Source: Taxawa tesnikishii (nom. ined.) (lineage: Eukaryota; Ascomycota; Dothideomycetes; Dothideales). From it: 64,000 nucleotides of DNA. Below are positions 25,733 through 38,609 of this stretch, piece by piece. The stretch covers positions 1 to 64,000 of the forward strand of contig JAPDRO010000022.1 in assembly GCA_030247885.1 (NCBI GenBank), given 5' to 3'. Both the position numbers and the translations under genes were made by a program. Below the pieces are notes generated by a model that made no database searches, had not been told where the DNA came from, and saw nothing but the letters and a program-made list of their open reading frames with translations. Position 1 is the first letter of the stretch. Each line of letters opens with the position of its first letter.

Positions 25733-28405
25733 TAGTATCTTCTTTAAATATATATATAAGACGTAAAGTATAAAAATAAAAGTAATAGTAAAGGTAAATA
25801 TAACTAAAGTACTAAAAGTAAAAAAGAATATATTTAATATTATAGTTAAGAGTACGTTTATTATTATACTTAAAGCGCTTATAAAGTCGAATATATAGTA
25901 GTATATATAATACTATATTATCTACTAGTATAACTAATAATCTTAATAATATAATTATTAGTAGCTTAATATTAAAGAAGAATCTTAGTAATATACTTCT
26001 TATATTTATCTAAGTAAACTCTATTTACTCTAATATAAATATACTTATTAGTCTATTTATAACTATACCTTTACGCCTCGGTACTATTTATAATATTAAT
26101 AAGGGCGTATATAAGCTTAACCTTTTCTATAAGTTAACTTAACGCTATTTTAGGAGCGTTTTATTACTAGTAGTTTAAGAGCTTATTACTTACGTTTAGT
26201 AATAAGTAACGCGCGAATTTTAGTAGTTTAACTTAATTATTAATCTTAAAGCGAACGTAAATAAAGCTAAATTAGTTAGCTTACTATATAATAGTATACT
26301 CTAAGAGGTATACTAAAATACCTTAGTTAATATTAAATAACTTTAAATATTTATTATACGCGATCTCGACTATATCTAATTAATCCCTAAGTCTAAGCTC
26401 TATAAATAGAGAGTTATTTTAAATAAGCGTACCTTAAAGAAAATAAATAAGCGTACTTTAAAAAATATAAAGGTAATAAAGCTATTTATAAAGACTAAGC
26501 GTCGACTAGTACTATCTCTACTTCTTATAAAGCTAACGTATCGTTTTACTATTAAGTTTATAATAATAGAGAATAATAATTTAATATTAGAAAGTAATAA
26601 TTTATTTAAGCTAAATATTCCTCCTAGTTTAGAAAACTCTTATTAGTTAAAAGATAATTATATTACTATAAAGAAAGCTACTCTTAAAAGAAAATAAAAA
26701 GAGCTAGATAATAAGGTAAATAATAAGGCTTATAAGAAGGCTATATACTTAACTATAAAGTTTTTTTAGTTAATTAAAAGTAATACTTACGAACTTAGCT
26801 TCTTAATAAAGTAAAAGCTATCTATTACTCTTAATAGTAATTAGATAGTATATAAGTAGCTATTAAGTAATAATATCGAGGGCTTAGACTTTATTAATAG
26901 AGATAATAAAAGCGTAGCTATTAATTTCTAGGCTCTAATATTAAGAGATTATAGTTTCGAGTATAAGGAACTTACTCTTTAGTAAGCTACGTATCGCTTC
27001 TTTAATAGTAATTTAAATAACCTTAACTTTATATCTAGTATTTTCTATAAGGGCTAAAATAAAAAGAACTTCTTATTATCTTACTAGTTTTACTTTATAA
27101 GCTAGGCTTTAAAGGAAATACTTTCTAGTAGCCCTATAGTTTATAATACTTATAATATAGGCCTTAATAAGACTTATATTACTATCGCGTAGCTTTAAGT
27201 ATTTATATAAATAGTAGAAAAGTTAAGACGTTCTCTAGACATTAAAGTATACTTAAATAATTACTTTAACCTTAAGATATTACTCGCCTTATATAACTAG
27301 CTTAAAGATATTTAGTTACGACTCGAAGTAAGCTTAAACTTAATAGTTATTATAAATAAGCTATTCTCGACGTAAATTAATAATATTCGCGAATTTATTA
27401 AGGATAAAATTAAGATTATACTTACTAGTCTAAAGATAATAAAGAGGAACTAAGCCTTCTTTACTAAGGAGAAAACGTATTACTTTATAGATACTATTAT
27501 TTAACTTAGAAGTATATACTATTTAAGCTAAAAGTAGCTAGAACTAAAGTATACGTAATAGGAACTTAATATTTCTAAACCCTTTTTAGTTAAAGATTTA
27601 CTTAAACGTAACCTTATTAAAGATAGTAAGGAAGATAATAAAGGAAATATAAATAGTATATAGAATAGCTTCTTACTATAGTTTAATAGCTATTCGAAAT
27701 AGGTCGTACTTACGACTTTAAAGAAACTTATAAGTAATATTTATCTTACTAACCGTTACTTTAAGGACAAGAGATATAATAAGTAGTTTAATAAAGTTAC
27801 CTATAAAAATATAAGTAGTAAGAAGTAAAAGATAATAATACGCGTTTTAGTATAAGAAAACCTTATTAATACCTCGTTCGCGCGCGTAATTAAGATAAGT
27901 TCTACGAATATATTAGCGTATTTAAGAGTATTTAGTTAAATCTAAGCCTACTTTCGAGTACTTCGTAGTTTATATTTATTAGTAGAATACTATTTAATAA
28001 GGTTACTTTAATTATAAGCTTATACTTTACCTTTAAAGTCTAGTACTTTAACCTTAGAGATTCTAGAAAGTATATTATTAGAAACTAGACTTAAAGCTTT
28101 CTATATTAAGTAGCGAAAGTTATTAGTAATAAAACGAATCCTAGTAGTAAGTAGTATAACCTAAATAAAATCGAGTTAAACGCTTAGGAGTAAAGCTAAC
28201 TTACTTATATTAAATAGCGCCTATTAAGAGCTAGCTTCTTATAACTTATAACTACTACTAATATAGTCGTAAAAGAGTAAGGTAAAGTTAATACTACCTT
28301 ACTTAAAAAGATAAGAAATACTAGAAGCGAGGGCGACGACGAGGAAAACTAAATAAATATTAGTAAACTTAGTAAAGAAGGTCTTAAATAAGTTTAAATC
28401 CTCGG
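25733..28405 (+). repeat. Right arm of the 2.7-kb inverted duplicate pair
   Basis: Reverse complement of 16535-19222. It begins ATATAGTATCTTCTTTAAAT next to the 90-bp repeat. The plus strand has protein-like stretches despite many stops (near 26890-27100, for example), so the element was probably coding in this orientation. I cannot assign a family; a DNA transposon is possible. Confidence 0.8.
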
Positions 28406-31400
28406 TAAAGTACTATAGACTAAGACTATTAAGTATAATATTAACTATCGATAACTTTTAAATATTAAGACTTACTTATATAAAGAGAATATAAGAGCTA
28501 TATTAATACTATTATATTTAACGTTTAATTATATAGTTAGGATTCTAAAGAGAGAGATAAATTATTTAATACTTACTTAGTAAAAGGTCCTTACTAATAT
28601 ACTTAAGAAAGGTATAAAAAGTCTAGTTTTAGTATATATAACTTTATAACTACTTATTACTATTTCCGCGTCTTTATAATCTTACTTTACTTTAAGAAAC
28701 TCGAGGAAACTAATAAAGCTATATATACGAAATTAGCGAAAGGTATAATAGCTAAGATAACGCCGACGCTTTTAAAGGATCTTTAAAGTACTACTCTCTA
28801 GTAATATATAGTAAAAATTAACGCTACGCTTATAATATAAAAGCTTTATAAGAGCCTTAAGAAAGTACGAGCCTAAAATAACTTTACTAGCTAGTTCTTA
28901 TGTAAAGTTATAATTAGTTCGTTCTTACCTTTTACTATTACTATAGTTAAGATATAAATAATATAGTTACTTAAATAAAAGGCTAAAAGTAACGCTCTTA
29001 CTTAAGACTTCCTTAACTTTACTAATTTCTTAAAGGATATTAAGTTCGTTAATTCCTAGACTAGTAATAAGCTCTAGGTAATTAATAACTTTAAGGGTAC
29101 TAGTAATAAAGAGTATAAGGACGAGCTAGGAGCCTTATTAACTATTATAAGCTAAATTAGTAGTAAAATAAATTTAGTCTCTAGTAACTATATTATCTTA
29201 CTAGACTTTAATTAAACTATATAAAATATATCGTAGCTTATTTATTAAGTAAGATGCGCTAAGATAACGTAAAAGGTAAAGATTACGAAGTACTATTATA
29301 TTATTTATAATTCTAAGCGAATCCGAATTTAAGGATAAATAAATGATTATATTATAAGCGCTAATAAGCTTCGCGCTAAACTAGCTATATATAGTATTAA
29401 GGAAGAGAAACTTAGGAAGTATATAAATCGAGTAATTAATATTAGTAGTAATAAGGAAAGTAATAATAATATATAAATAAAAGGTAATAGTAATAAAAGA
29501 CTAGAAAATTATACTTATATAAATCTAAAAGAAAAAGAATATATATAAATTATTATTCTCGAAAGTAGACTATTTATATAAATAAGATAAAGATTAGTAA
29601 AGTACTTAAAATACTAAATCCTATTAGGATACTTAATAAAGTCGAGCGAATAGCTTAGTATATATAACGTACGAGGCGAAAACGTAAGAATATAAATACT
29701 TAGTAGGGCCGTATTATATTTACGTCTTACGAAGCGTAAGTACCTTAATTCTTTACTATTATACTATTATTTAAATAATAGTACTATAATATTAATATAA
29801 GTATACCCCTATATTAAAGACTAAGATTTAAGAGCGCCTCTAAGTTATTAAAGTATATTACTACTTATATTACTACTTAAAAACTAAAGAATACCTTATA
29901 GGCTAAAGAGAGTATATATATAACTCGTAAAGATAGTAAATATACTAAAACTAATATATAATAAGTCGTATATTTCCTTCCGTACTAGATACCTTATATA
30001 CTAATATAGTATCTTAAGATTTTAATAAACTAGGTAAAAGCGATATTAACGTTATAACGTACGAGAATATTATATACGACTTAATAAGTAATAAATTACC
30101 TTACGAAGGTATAAGAGAAAGTAATAATAAATAAATAAAAGAAGACGAAAAGGTTAAAGAAAAGTCTAACGATAACGAAGAATATAACTTAGCTAGGGAC
30201 TTTATAAACTAGACGTAAATATTAGAGGCCCTCGACTTATAGCCTAGTAATAGTAGTAATAATAACGATAATATAACTCTTATTAACAAGTAAGAAAAGA
30301 TAGTTAATAAGGAAGTAAAAGACGTATATAGTACTACGTATAATATAAGTTTTAACTTAATTTACCTAAGTAGCAAAAGACTATTATTATTAGCGTTAAG
30401 TAAAGTACGTAATATTTTTAAAGAAAAGACGGCTTTAAAAGTAGGCTCTTATAAGATATAGTACGTATAGTATAAAAATTAAATATTAACGTATAGCTAA
30501 TAGTATCTAGTTATAATATATAAAATATAATTAATCTAACGCTACTTAGAAATTTCTAAGACTAGTTTAACTTTAACTTTACGCGATAAATATACTAAGA
30601 AAATATCTCTAAGAATAGTATTAACTACTTACTTAAGACTCTAAGACTAAAACCCCTACTATAGCGCCTTAGCTAAAAGTTAACTAACTAGCTATAAATA
30701 AAGATAAAAAATATACTTATAGTAGTAAATATTAAGTAGTAGTATATAAAGAAAATACGAGTACTAAGTAAGAGTAACTTAACTAGATATATAGCGTATA
30801 GTTTATAATATAGGGATTTAATATAAGTAGTTAAATTCTTTCTAAGTTATATTAGCTTTCGATATAACTTTTACTATAAGTTATACTACGTATAAATAAA
30901 TAAGAACTATAACTATAGAAAGTATACTAATATACTATTTAGTAATTAATAGTAAGATATATAGAAATAAGTTAGCTTAACTATACTTAGAGTTACTATT
31001 ATACTTATTATTATCGTAAGTAATAAGACTAAGTTAATCTTTAATTAAGAGACTTATAAGCTTACGCTATATATATAATAGTTAGTAACTTTAATATAAC
31101 GACGTAATATTCGAATAAATAGCTTAAGTTAATATTATTAGTATTACTACTAATAGTTAATAAGAGTAATATAAACTTAAAAAGTAGGATATTCTATTAG
31201 TATTAAGAAGAAGTCTTTAAACTAGTCGTAAATATATATAAATAGAAAGGAACTAAAATCTCCTACGCTAATAGCTAAATAAGGTAATACTTTCTAATAA
31301 TTACCGTAATTATAACTAACTATAAGGAGTAAGTTAAGCTAATAAGTATACTTAGTAGTTAATACTATATAATATATAAGATTTATCTTAATTTGCAAGA

Positions 31401-33582
31401 GAATCTTAAACTCTTAGTACTCTAGTAAACTAAAGTAAATTCTTAAAATTATATTAAATATTAGTAATAAGCTATTTATATTTATATAAGTTATAATAAC
31501 TCCTCGAATATACTACTATTAGACGCTAGAGGAAAAGATAAGTAAGAGTCTAATAGTATATTAAAAGACTTAGACTTAGAACTAGACTTAAATAAGAGAC
31601 TATATAATATTAACTACTTTATATTTAATATACTAAGTATAGAGATTTACTAATTACTTATAGTCGACATTCTTTACTAGCTTTTAAAGGGCGTTATAAT
31701 ATACGTACTTACTTAGACTTAAGCGTTTATATTAGAGTATATAAAGAATAAGAAGAGTACTTAAATATATAAAGTAGTAAAAAGGTAAACGTAAGAAAAA
31801 AGCGCTAAAAGGCTACTAATTTCAAAGTAGCTAAAGCTATTATTAAGAACATTATTAATAGGTAATTCGTAGTAATTTTACCCTTTCTAACGCTTCGTAT
31901 TTTTAAGAAGCTATTTACTATTTCTTAATAAACTAACGCTAAGCAAAAAAGTATCCTATAGTAAATTATACTAGTATTTATATTATTACTTAAGGAAATT
32001 AGTACTACGGAAGCGAAAGAAGTAATCCGTTTTATACGCGTAATAGTAGATTTTATTACTCTTATAATATATAATAGTTATAATAAATAAACGCTACGTT
32101 ACTTCAAACTTATATTATATAAGATAAATTAATATAAGGAAGTATTTCGAGTATATTATAATTTAAAAGTAAAAGAAGACAAACGCTACTTTAACTTCCT
32201 TAAGTAATATATCTTAACGTACTACGTTTAAATAATTCGCTTATATAACTACGTACCTAATTAGGATATAAGTTATTTTAAATATAAGTACTATACTTAT
32301 ATAAAGGAAGACTTTTAATAAATAAATAGAAAAGACGAGTAGGAAGATTAACTAATAAACTATAATTATTATAGCCTAGATATACTTATATTATAAGACC
32401 TTTTAATAGCTATAAATAGAAGTCTAAAATAGAAACTAAAGAGTAAGTAAAAGAGCCTATATTACCTTCTAAGGCCTAACCTATTATAATTATATTCGGC
32501 CTTCTTAAATCGTATTATTAAGTTAAGAAGTATTTATAGTAACTAGTAAGTAAAGTAGTAGAGTACCTAAGTACTAAGGAAGAGTAATACTTTTATTAGG
32601 TAATAGCTATTTTTATGCGTAAGAGTAAACTAAAAGAGATAATAATTACGCTTATAAGCCTAGCGTCTTAAGAAGTAACTAATAACCTAAATAAAATAAA
32701 GCTTAATAATACGTAGGTAAATAACTATCTTATTTAGCTTTATTACTCTATTAAATGTCGAAAGGAAACTAGTAATAACGCTAGCAATAAGGATATAATA
32801 AAGCGAAACTACGCGTAATATATTTATAACTAATAAAAGTTTAACTAGCTTAGATATAATTAAGTATAAGTATAAGAATATATAGACTTAGTATTAAACG
32901 ACTATAATATAGCTATACTTACGTTTTAGGGACGCTTTCTAGTTCGCCTCTAACTAATTGTTATTATAAAGGATATTAGATTTATATATCGAGGCTATAA
33001 GGAAGCTTATATTAATAATAATAATATAGAAAATAGTAAGACTCTATACTATAGTAGTATATACGTAAATATCTATATAGTAAAGAGGGTAAATAATAAG
33101 GCGAATAATAATTATAAGATAACTATAATTAAGCCTTTAGTAATATACTTAAGTTAAAGTACGCTATAGGAAAGAAGAGTATATCTTTTAACTTAAGTTT
33201 ATTATACTATTTATATAGTACTAGTAGACGAGCGTATCGAGCGAGTTAATAGGAATATATATATTAATAATACTACTAACTAGGTAACGTATAACTTTAT
33301 TTATAATAAGGATTAGAAAGAAAGAATAATTCGTACTATAACTAAGTTAAAGATTAAAAGGATAAGAAGTTTACGTAGTAAGGAAATAGTAGTAATATAA
33401 GTAGTAAGAAAGAAAAGGAAAAGAGAAATAAAGACATAAAGGCTAAGTATATCTAAAATAGAGTTTAAGAGATTAAAAGAGCCGAAATATTATAATATAG
33501 TAAGTAAGAAAAGAAGTACTAGAAATAAAGGAAGATATATATAATAATAAAAGCGCCGTAAGTAATTAAGATAAATATAGGA

Positions 33583-33765
33583 TATTTTACTAGATATCCT
33601 ACTAGACGTCCTATTAAATATCTTACTAAATACTCTACTAGATATCTTACGTAATATCCTATAAAATATCTTACTAGACGTCCTACTAGATATCCTACTA
33701 GATATCCTACTAGATATCTTACTAGATATCCTACTAAATATCCTACTAAATATCTTAGAATATAA
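33583..33765 (+). repeat. 12-bp minisatellite CTACTAGATATC
   Basis: About fifteen units of CTACTAGATATC and variants (CTACTAGACGTC, CTTACTAAATATC). The GACGTC units probably show a less mutated state. GATATC and GACGTC are both palindromic hexamers, so the array offers a self-complementary site every 12 bp. Confidence 0.88.
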
Positions 33766-34469
33766 AGACTTAATATAAATCTTATAGTAAATATATAGTT
33801 AAGTTTAGTAGAGAAGAATAGCTACTTTTTACTAAGGCTAAGTCGAAGTTTAATTTACTTTATATTACCTTAACTTACGAATTTATAAATCCAAAAAATA
33901 GGATTTTATAACGTATAACTTAGGTAAGTACTATTAAAGCTTAATATAGTACTTTATATACTAATACTTATACTATTAGAGACTACCTTATAGGAGTCTA
34001 AAATACTAACTAACTTAAAGGAAATAAAGGCGTAAATAACGTTAGTTTACGAGCGTATATAACTATATAGAAATTCGCTTATTTTACCTCTTTTATAAGT
34101 TATAGATTTACTTACTAAAAGTATAATTATTATAAGTTATAAATTAGAGTTATAAATAAGGGAAATTACAAGTCTTTAAAAGTTAATTAAAGCGTTAATA
34201 AAGTAATATAGTTATAAAAGAAAGTATATTTAAATAAAGGAAAGTCTTATAGTAAGTAATATATAAGATTTAATAGTTAAAAAGGACGATAGTAGTAACG
34301 AGAGTACTAAATAGCTTATAAAGAAAATACGTACGTAAAGGTACTATAAATATTATAGTAAGACTAGCTATAATATACGTACTTATACTATAAAAATAGT
34401 AGATCTAAATAATAGTAATACTTCTAAATAGTACTATAAACTAGAGTATATTTTTATATAGTATTATAG

Positions 34470-34556
34470 TATAAAGGTAATAGTTTATAATAGTCATAAT
34501 ATTAGTAAGGGTAAACTACTTAGTAATAGTAAACTACTTAGTAATAAAATACGTTA
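34470..34556 (+). repeat. 90-bp direct repeat, copy 2
   Basis: Matches 25640-25725 and ends with the same TTAGTAATAAAATA. Sequences on either side of the two copies differ, so both copies share only an element end. Confidence 0.75.
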
Positions 34557-35429
34557 ACTTAATATTATATAATAAATAAGTTACTTTTATTATATAACTT
34601 CTTATAATATAAACTACGAGGAAGTAAAATAGACGAGGAAGCAAAATAGTTAACTTAATATATCTTAGTTTTTCTTCCTTAAAGTTAAAGTCTTTCTTTT
34701 ATAAAGCTTTTATCTATATAAATAAGCTTAGTATTTCGCTTCCCTATCTATCTTACTTCCCTATAGTTTACGTTAACTTATCTTTATCTTTCTTTTAAAA
34801 AGGATTATTTTTAACTTATTTAATCTTATTATTTATAGTATAATTTAATTGTTTATATATATTAGTTATATCTCGTTTTACTAGTTATATTATTACTATT
34901 AAAAAGCTTATATATTTTACTTTTTCTATATATTTTATTCTTCTTTTTTCTTAAATTACATTAAAATATTATATTTAGCTACTTCTTTAAAAGCTAATCT
35001 TTAAAAAGAATAGTAACTTAATATATATATATATTCTAAATATTACTTTTATTTATTATAAATTATAAAAATTCCTATAATTTAAATTTTTTTACTTTTA
35101 TTACTTATAATAATAATATTACTTTTCCCTTTATTTAAGTTACTTTCATTTTATAAGTATATATCTTTAGAGTATATTTAAATAAAAAAGAAAGGAAAAA
35201 ATTAATATATATAGGAATATAATAAATATTATAAGTAGCTTTATAGACCTTAATATAAATAAGTTAATAATAGTATATATAATATAAATAACTTAGTAGA
35301 CTCTAAATATAGTAGCTAATAAGAAGATAAATAATATAAATATCTTAATAAGAAACTTTAAAAGTAAAGTAAAGAATTATAAATAGAAATAAATATAACT
35401 TATAATAATAAGATTATATTAAAAAGATT
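34557..35429. other. AT-rich spacer without recognisable element
   Basis: RIP-like AT-rich DNA between the Plavaka-like relic and the Fot1 element. It includes two near copies of ACGAGGAAG-AAAATAG at about 34616-34650. No gene or terminal repeat is seen. Confidence 0.6.
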
Positions 35430-37284
35430 TATAATATATTTTATAAGTAAGTCGGCTACTTAAGTAAGTTAACTACTTTATAAAACTAGAATACTTACGT
35501 AGTAATATTACGTAATACCTTAATAACGTAACATATAATATACTTATACTAAAGGAAATATATACCTTATTATTTCTAATATTATATCTAAGTAAATTTA
35601 AAGTAAGAAACGCGCTATAATAGTATATATTATACTCTAATTAACGCTATAAGACCGACGCGCTAGATAGCGTTCTTAACGTAACTATAAGCTAAAATTA
35701 AAGTACCTTATAAAACTAAAAGAAAAAGTAGTTATATAGCGTATATTAAATAAGAGTCTATATAATATATTACCCTTAAAGGGAAATATATAAGATATAG
35801 CGAATAAACTACTAAGAAAGTATAATAAGAAGCCTATTAGTAAGAACTAAGTTAATAACTTTATTAAGCGTATACTTAAGTTACGAACGTAATAAAGTCG
35901 TCCGTATAATTACTAGTAAGTTACCTACGAGGATCCGGTAGTTATTTAGCCTTAGTTTATGCTTATTTAGTTAATAAAGGCGAAGTATAATATCTTAAAT
36001 AAGGATACTTATAACTTTAATAAATCTAGCTTTCTAATAAGTAAGATATTATCTTAACTAGTTATTATAGGCTTAGAGAAACTTAGTAAATAAAAGAAAC
36101 TATAGCCTAGTAATTATAAGTAAGTTACCTTAATATAAGGCGTTAGAACTATAAGGCGCGTTATCTTACTCTTTATTATCTTCGTAAGTAAAGTCCTTAT
36201 CTTAACTTAGTTTAACAATTTACTTTATAACTAGATTATTAAGGTCTCTTTTACTAGTTAAACTAATAATAAGCTTACACTTATATAGCTTAAGTACTTC
36301 GATATATATATAAAGATTTATACTATTAGGGTATATAGGCTACTTATTATTAATAGCTATAAGAGTTACTACTTAGTTAAATTCTAGGATTACTATAAGG
36401 AAAATAATATTATAACTCTCTATATACTTTTATATTCCTCGTACTTATTATAACTACTTAATGTCGTTTACTACTTACTACTAAAGCGCCTATATAGTAA
36501 CAAGATCTTAGCCTTAGTACGTAGTTACATTTATTATATTATAAAAGAAACCTTCCTAACTACCTTTAAAGTAACTTTTAAGAAGGTATTTATATAAGAA
36601 AATATCTACGTAAAGTTTCGAGGCGCTAGGCTAATTTTATATAACTTAAAAGCTATATTATCGAAGCTAAATATAAGGCTATATACGCTAACGCTACTTA
36701 TACTAGGTATAGTTAAATAGAAGGCGAAAATACTATATAACGCTAGTAAAATAAAGGCGTAGTTAACGCTAATTTAAAATCGTATATAAAAACATTAGGG
36801 GTTTCTAGTAAGCTCTTTAAATAAGTAAGTTAAGTAACTAACTAAGGGCGCTTAGTAAATAGTATATAAGATAGTATTAATACGCGAAGAAATAGCGCGT
36901 TTATAAGACGTAATTAAGGTAACTATAAAGCGTAAGAGCTATAAAAAGTAATACGTATAAATAGAGGAAACTCTAATAGTAAGTAAGGTAGTTAATTTAG
37001 TTACTACTAAGAAGGGTAGTAGTAGTAATAATAGTAAGAAGATTATAAAGAAAGTATACGTAAAGTAGTATTATAGTTATTATAATAAGACTAAGTATAA
37101 CTCTTATACTTATAAAGTAAAAATAGAAGATATAAAAGATAGTAACGTTTCTAAATAATTATATACTATTTTATAGACTACTATAAAGTATTATAGTATT
37201 ACGTAATATTACTACGTAAGCATTCTAGTTTTATAAGGTAGCCGACTTACTTAAGTAATTAACTTACTTATAAAATACGTTATA
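35430..37284 (+). mobile_element. Fot1/pogo-family DNA transposon, RIP-mutated
   Basis: A 1.85-kb element bounded by terminal inverted repeats of about 80 bp (left from TATAATATATTTTATAAG, right ending CTTATAAAATACGTTATA), next to TA dinucleotides as expected for Tc1/mariner-group insertion. The length matches Fot1 (about 1.9 kb). The plus-strand interior still reads as a Fot1-type DDE transposase through RIP changes: an NKD..NF stretch near 36000 (family NKDETGF), then WRVLIFVS/KVLIL-like and ENNIITLYILLYSSYLL followed by LLNVV near 36380-36470, corresponding to the ENNI...P.HSSHLLQPLDV block. Many stops and lost catalytic residues make it inactive. Confidence 0.85.
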
Positions 37285-37949
37285 GTATAAGTATAAAGAA
37301 AACTTATAAGTAAAACTTTTATATATATTATATAGTATTTAGTAAATAAATAAAGTTATAAATAAGGAAAACTCGATTTTAACTTAAAATCGAAAATTTC
37401 TTAGTTTCTATATATATAACTATAAACTTTAACCTTTTCTCTTATATAATAAATTTCCTCTAAGTTTATATATATATACTTTTATTATAATTCTTATATA
37501 TACTTATTAACGCAATTTTTATGCGTATATAATTATAATATTTATATATATATTATAGTAATTCTTATAAAAAATATACGTACTAAAGAAAGCTAATTAT
37601 AATTCTTAAAACTATTTAGCCTTAGTACTATATAGGCTTTAAATCCTAAGAAAAAGAAACTAATTATAATATATAAAAGTATCTAGTCTTAGTAAAAAAC
37701 TTTAAAAACTTTATTTCTTTTTCTTTTAATAAATAATTATAAATAACTCTATAAGATATAGGAAATATAAAAAATAATATATAGTAAAGTTTTAGATTTA
37801 ATTAAGAAGAATAATTATAATATATAATGTTTTTCTATAGGACTAATATTTATAGATTTATATATAAAAGTACTCTAAGTTAAAAATATTAAAATTTAAT
37901 TAAGTTTCTTTAATATTTAACTTAATCTTAACTCTTAACTACTTTAATT
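37285..37949. other. AT-rich RIP-like DNA, nothing recognised
   Basis: About 660 bp of AT-rich sequence between the Fot1 element and the MITE. No open frame, terminal repeat or domain trace is seen. Confidence 0.6.
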
Positions 37950-38460
37950 TTAAAACTTATTTATTTCGCGTTTTAGTAACTAGTTACTATATAAATTACT
38001 AGAAAACTATTAGTAATCCTTTTTAAATATTATAGTAAATTTAGAAACTTTAGTAACTTATATCACTTTTAATAACTTCTATAAACTTATAATTTCTATT
38101 TAGTAATTTATATAGTAATTAACTCCGACTTTTACTAGTAAAAAAGAGTTACTTTAAGTATAAACTATTACTTATAAGTAAAATTTTACTATAGCTAAGT
38201 ATATTAAGTTTATAGTAACTTTATAGTAACTTATAATAACTTAATAGAAACTTATAGTAATCTTTAGTAACTAGCTTAAAGTTAACTACTAGTTACTAGC
38301 TAGTTACTAGCTTATTATATAAACTCTCTAGTAACTTCTAGTAACCTCCGTAAATTTTTAGGTTACTAGACTAGTAAACAAATAGATAGCTAGTAATAGT
38401 ATAACTAGCTAGTAACTAGTTAGTAACTAGTTACTAAAACGCGAAACAAATAAGCCCTTA
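37950..38460. mobile_element. MITE-like element with 33-bp or longer TIRs
   Basis: Inverted ends: left ACTTATTTATTTCGCGTTTT then AGTAACTAGTTACT; right, reverse complemented, GCTTATTTGTTTCGCGTTTT then the same AGTAACTAGTTACT. The 0.5-kb interior is full of AGTAACT/AGTTACT words. No coding capacity, short length and TA-rich borders fit a MITE mobilised in trans. Differences between the two ends are G-to-A on the left, so RIP struck mainly the left end. This element marks the right border of the RIP island. Confidence 0.8.
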
Positions 38461-38609
38461 GAAACTTTCTATCTAGTACTATAGATACTAAGCTACTAGA
38501 GAGAATAGTAGCAAGTCGCAGGCGCTTCGTAGATAGAGGTACTTAGTGACAATGCAAGTTAACATTAGCTCATACACTACGCCAATAGCAAAATACATTT
38601 CCCGTTGGC

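Larger units (their letters stand above)
28406..34556 (+). mobile_element. RIP-mutated DNA-transposon relic, Plavaka/CACTA-like
   Basis: AT-rich block of about 6.1 kb. On the plus strand near 31820-32330 the decayed reading still shows a layout I associate with Plavaka-type transposases of the EnSpm/CACTA group: a FKVAKA-like start, then a HFNFPK-H...YV..IRLYG-like pattern and a HFKHRHYT-like tail, each with RIP-type substitutions. A 12-bp minisatellite lies at 33583-33765. The right end carries the 90-bp repeat with doubled CTTAGTAATAG words, like subterminal repeats. The left end is not defined. Family assignment is tentative. Confidence 0.45.
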
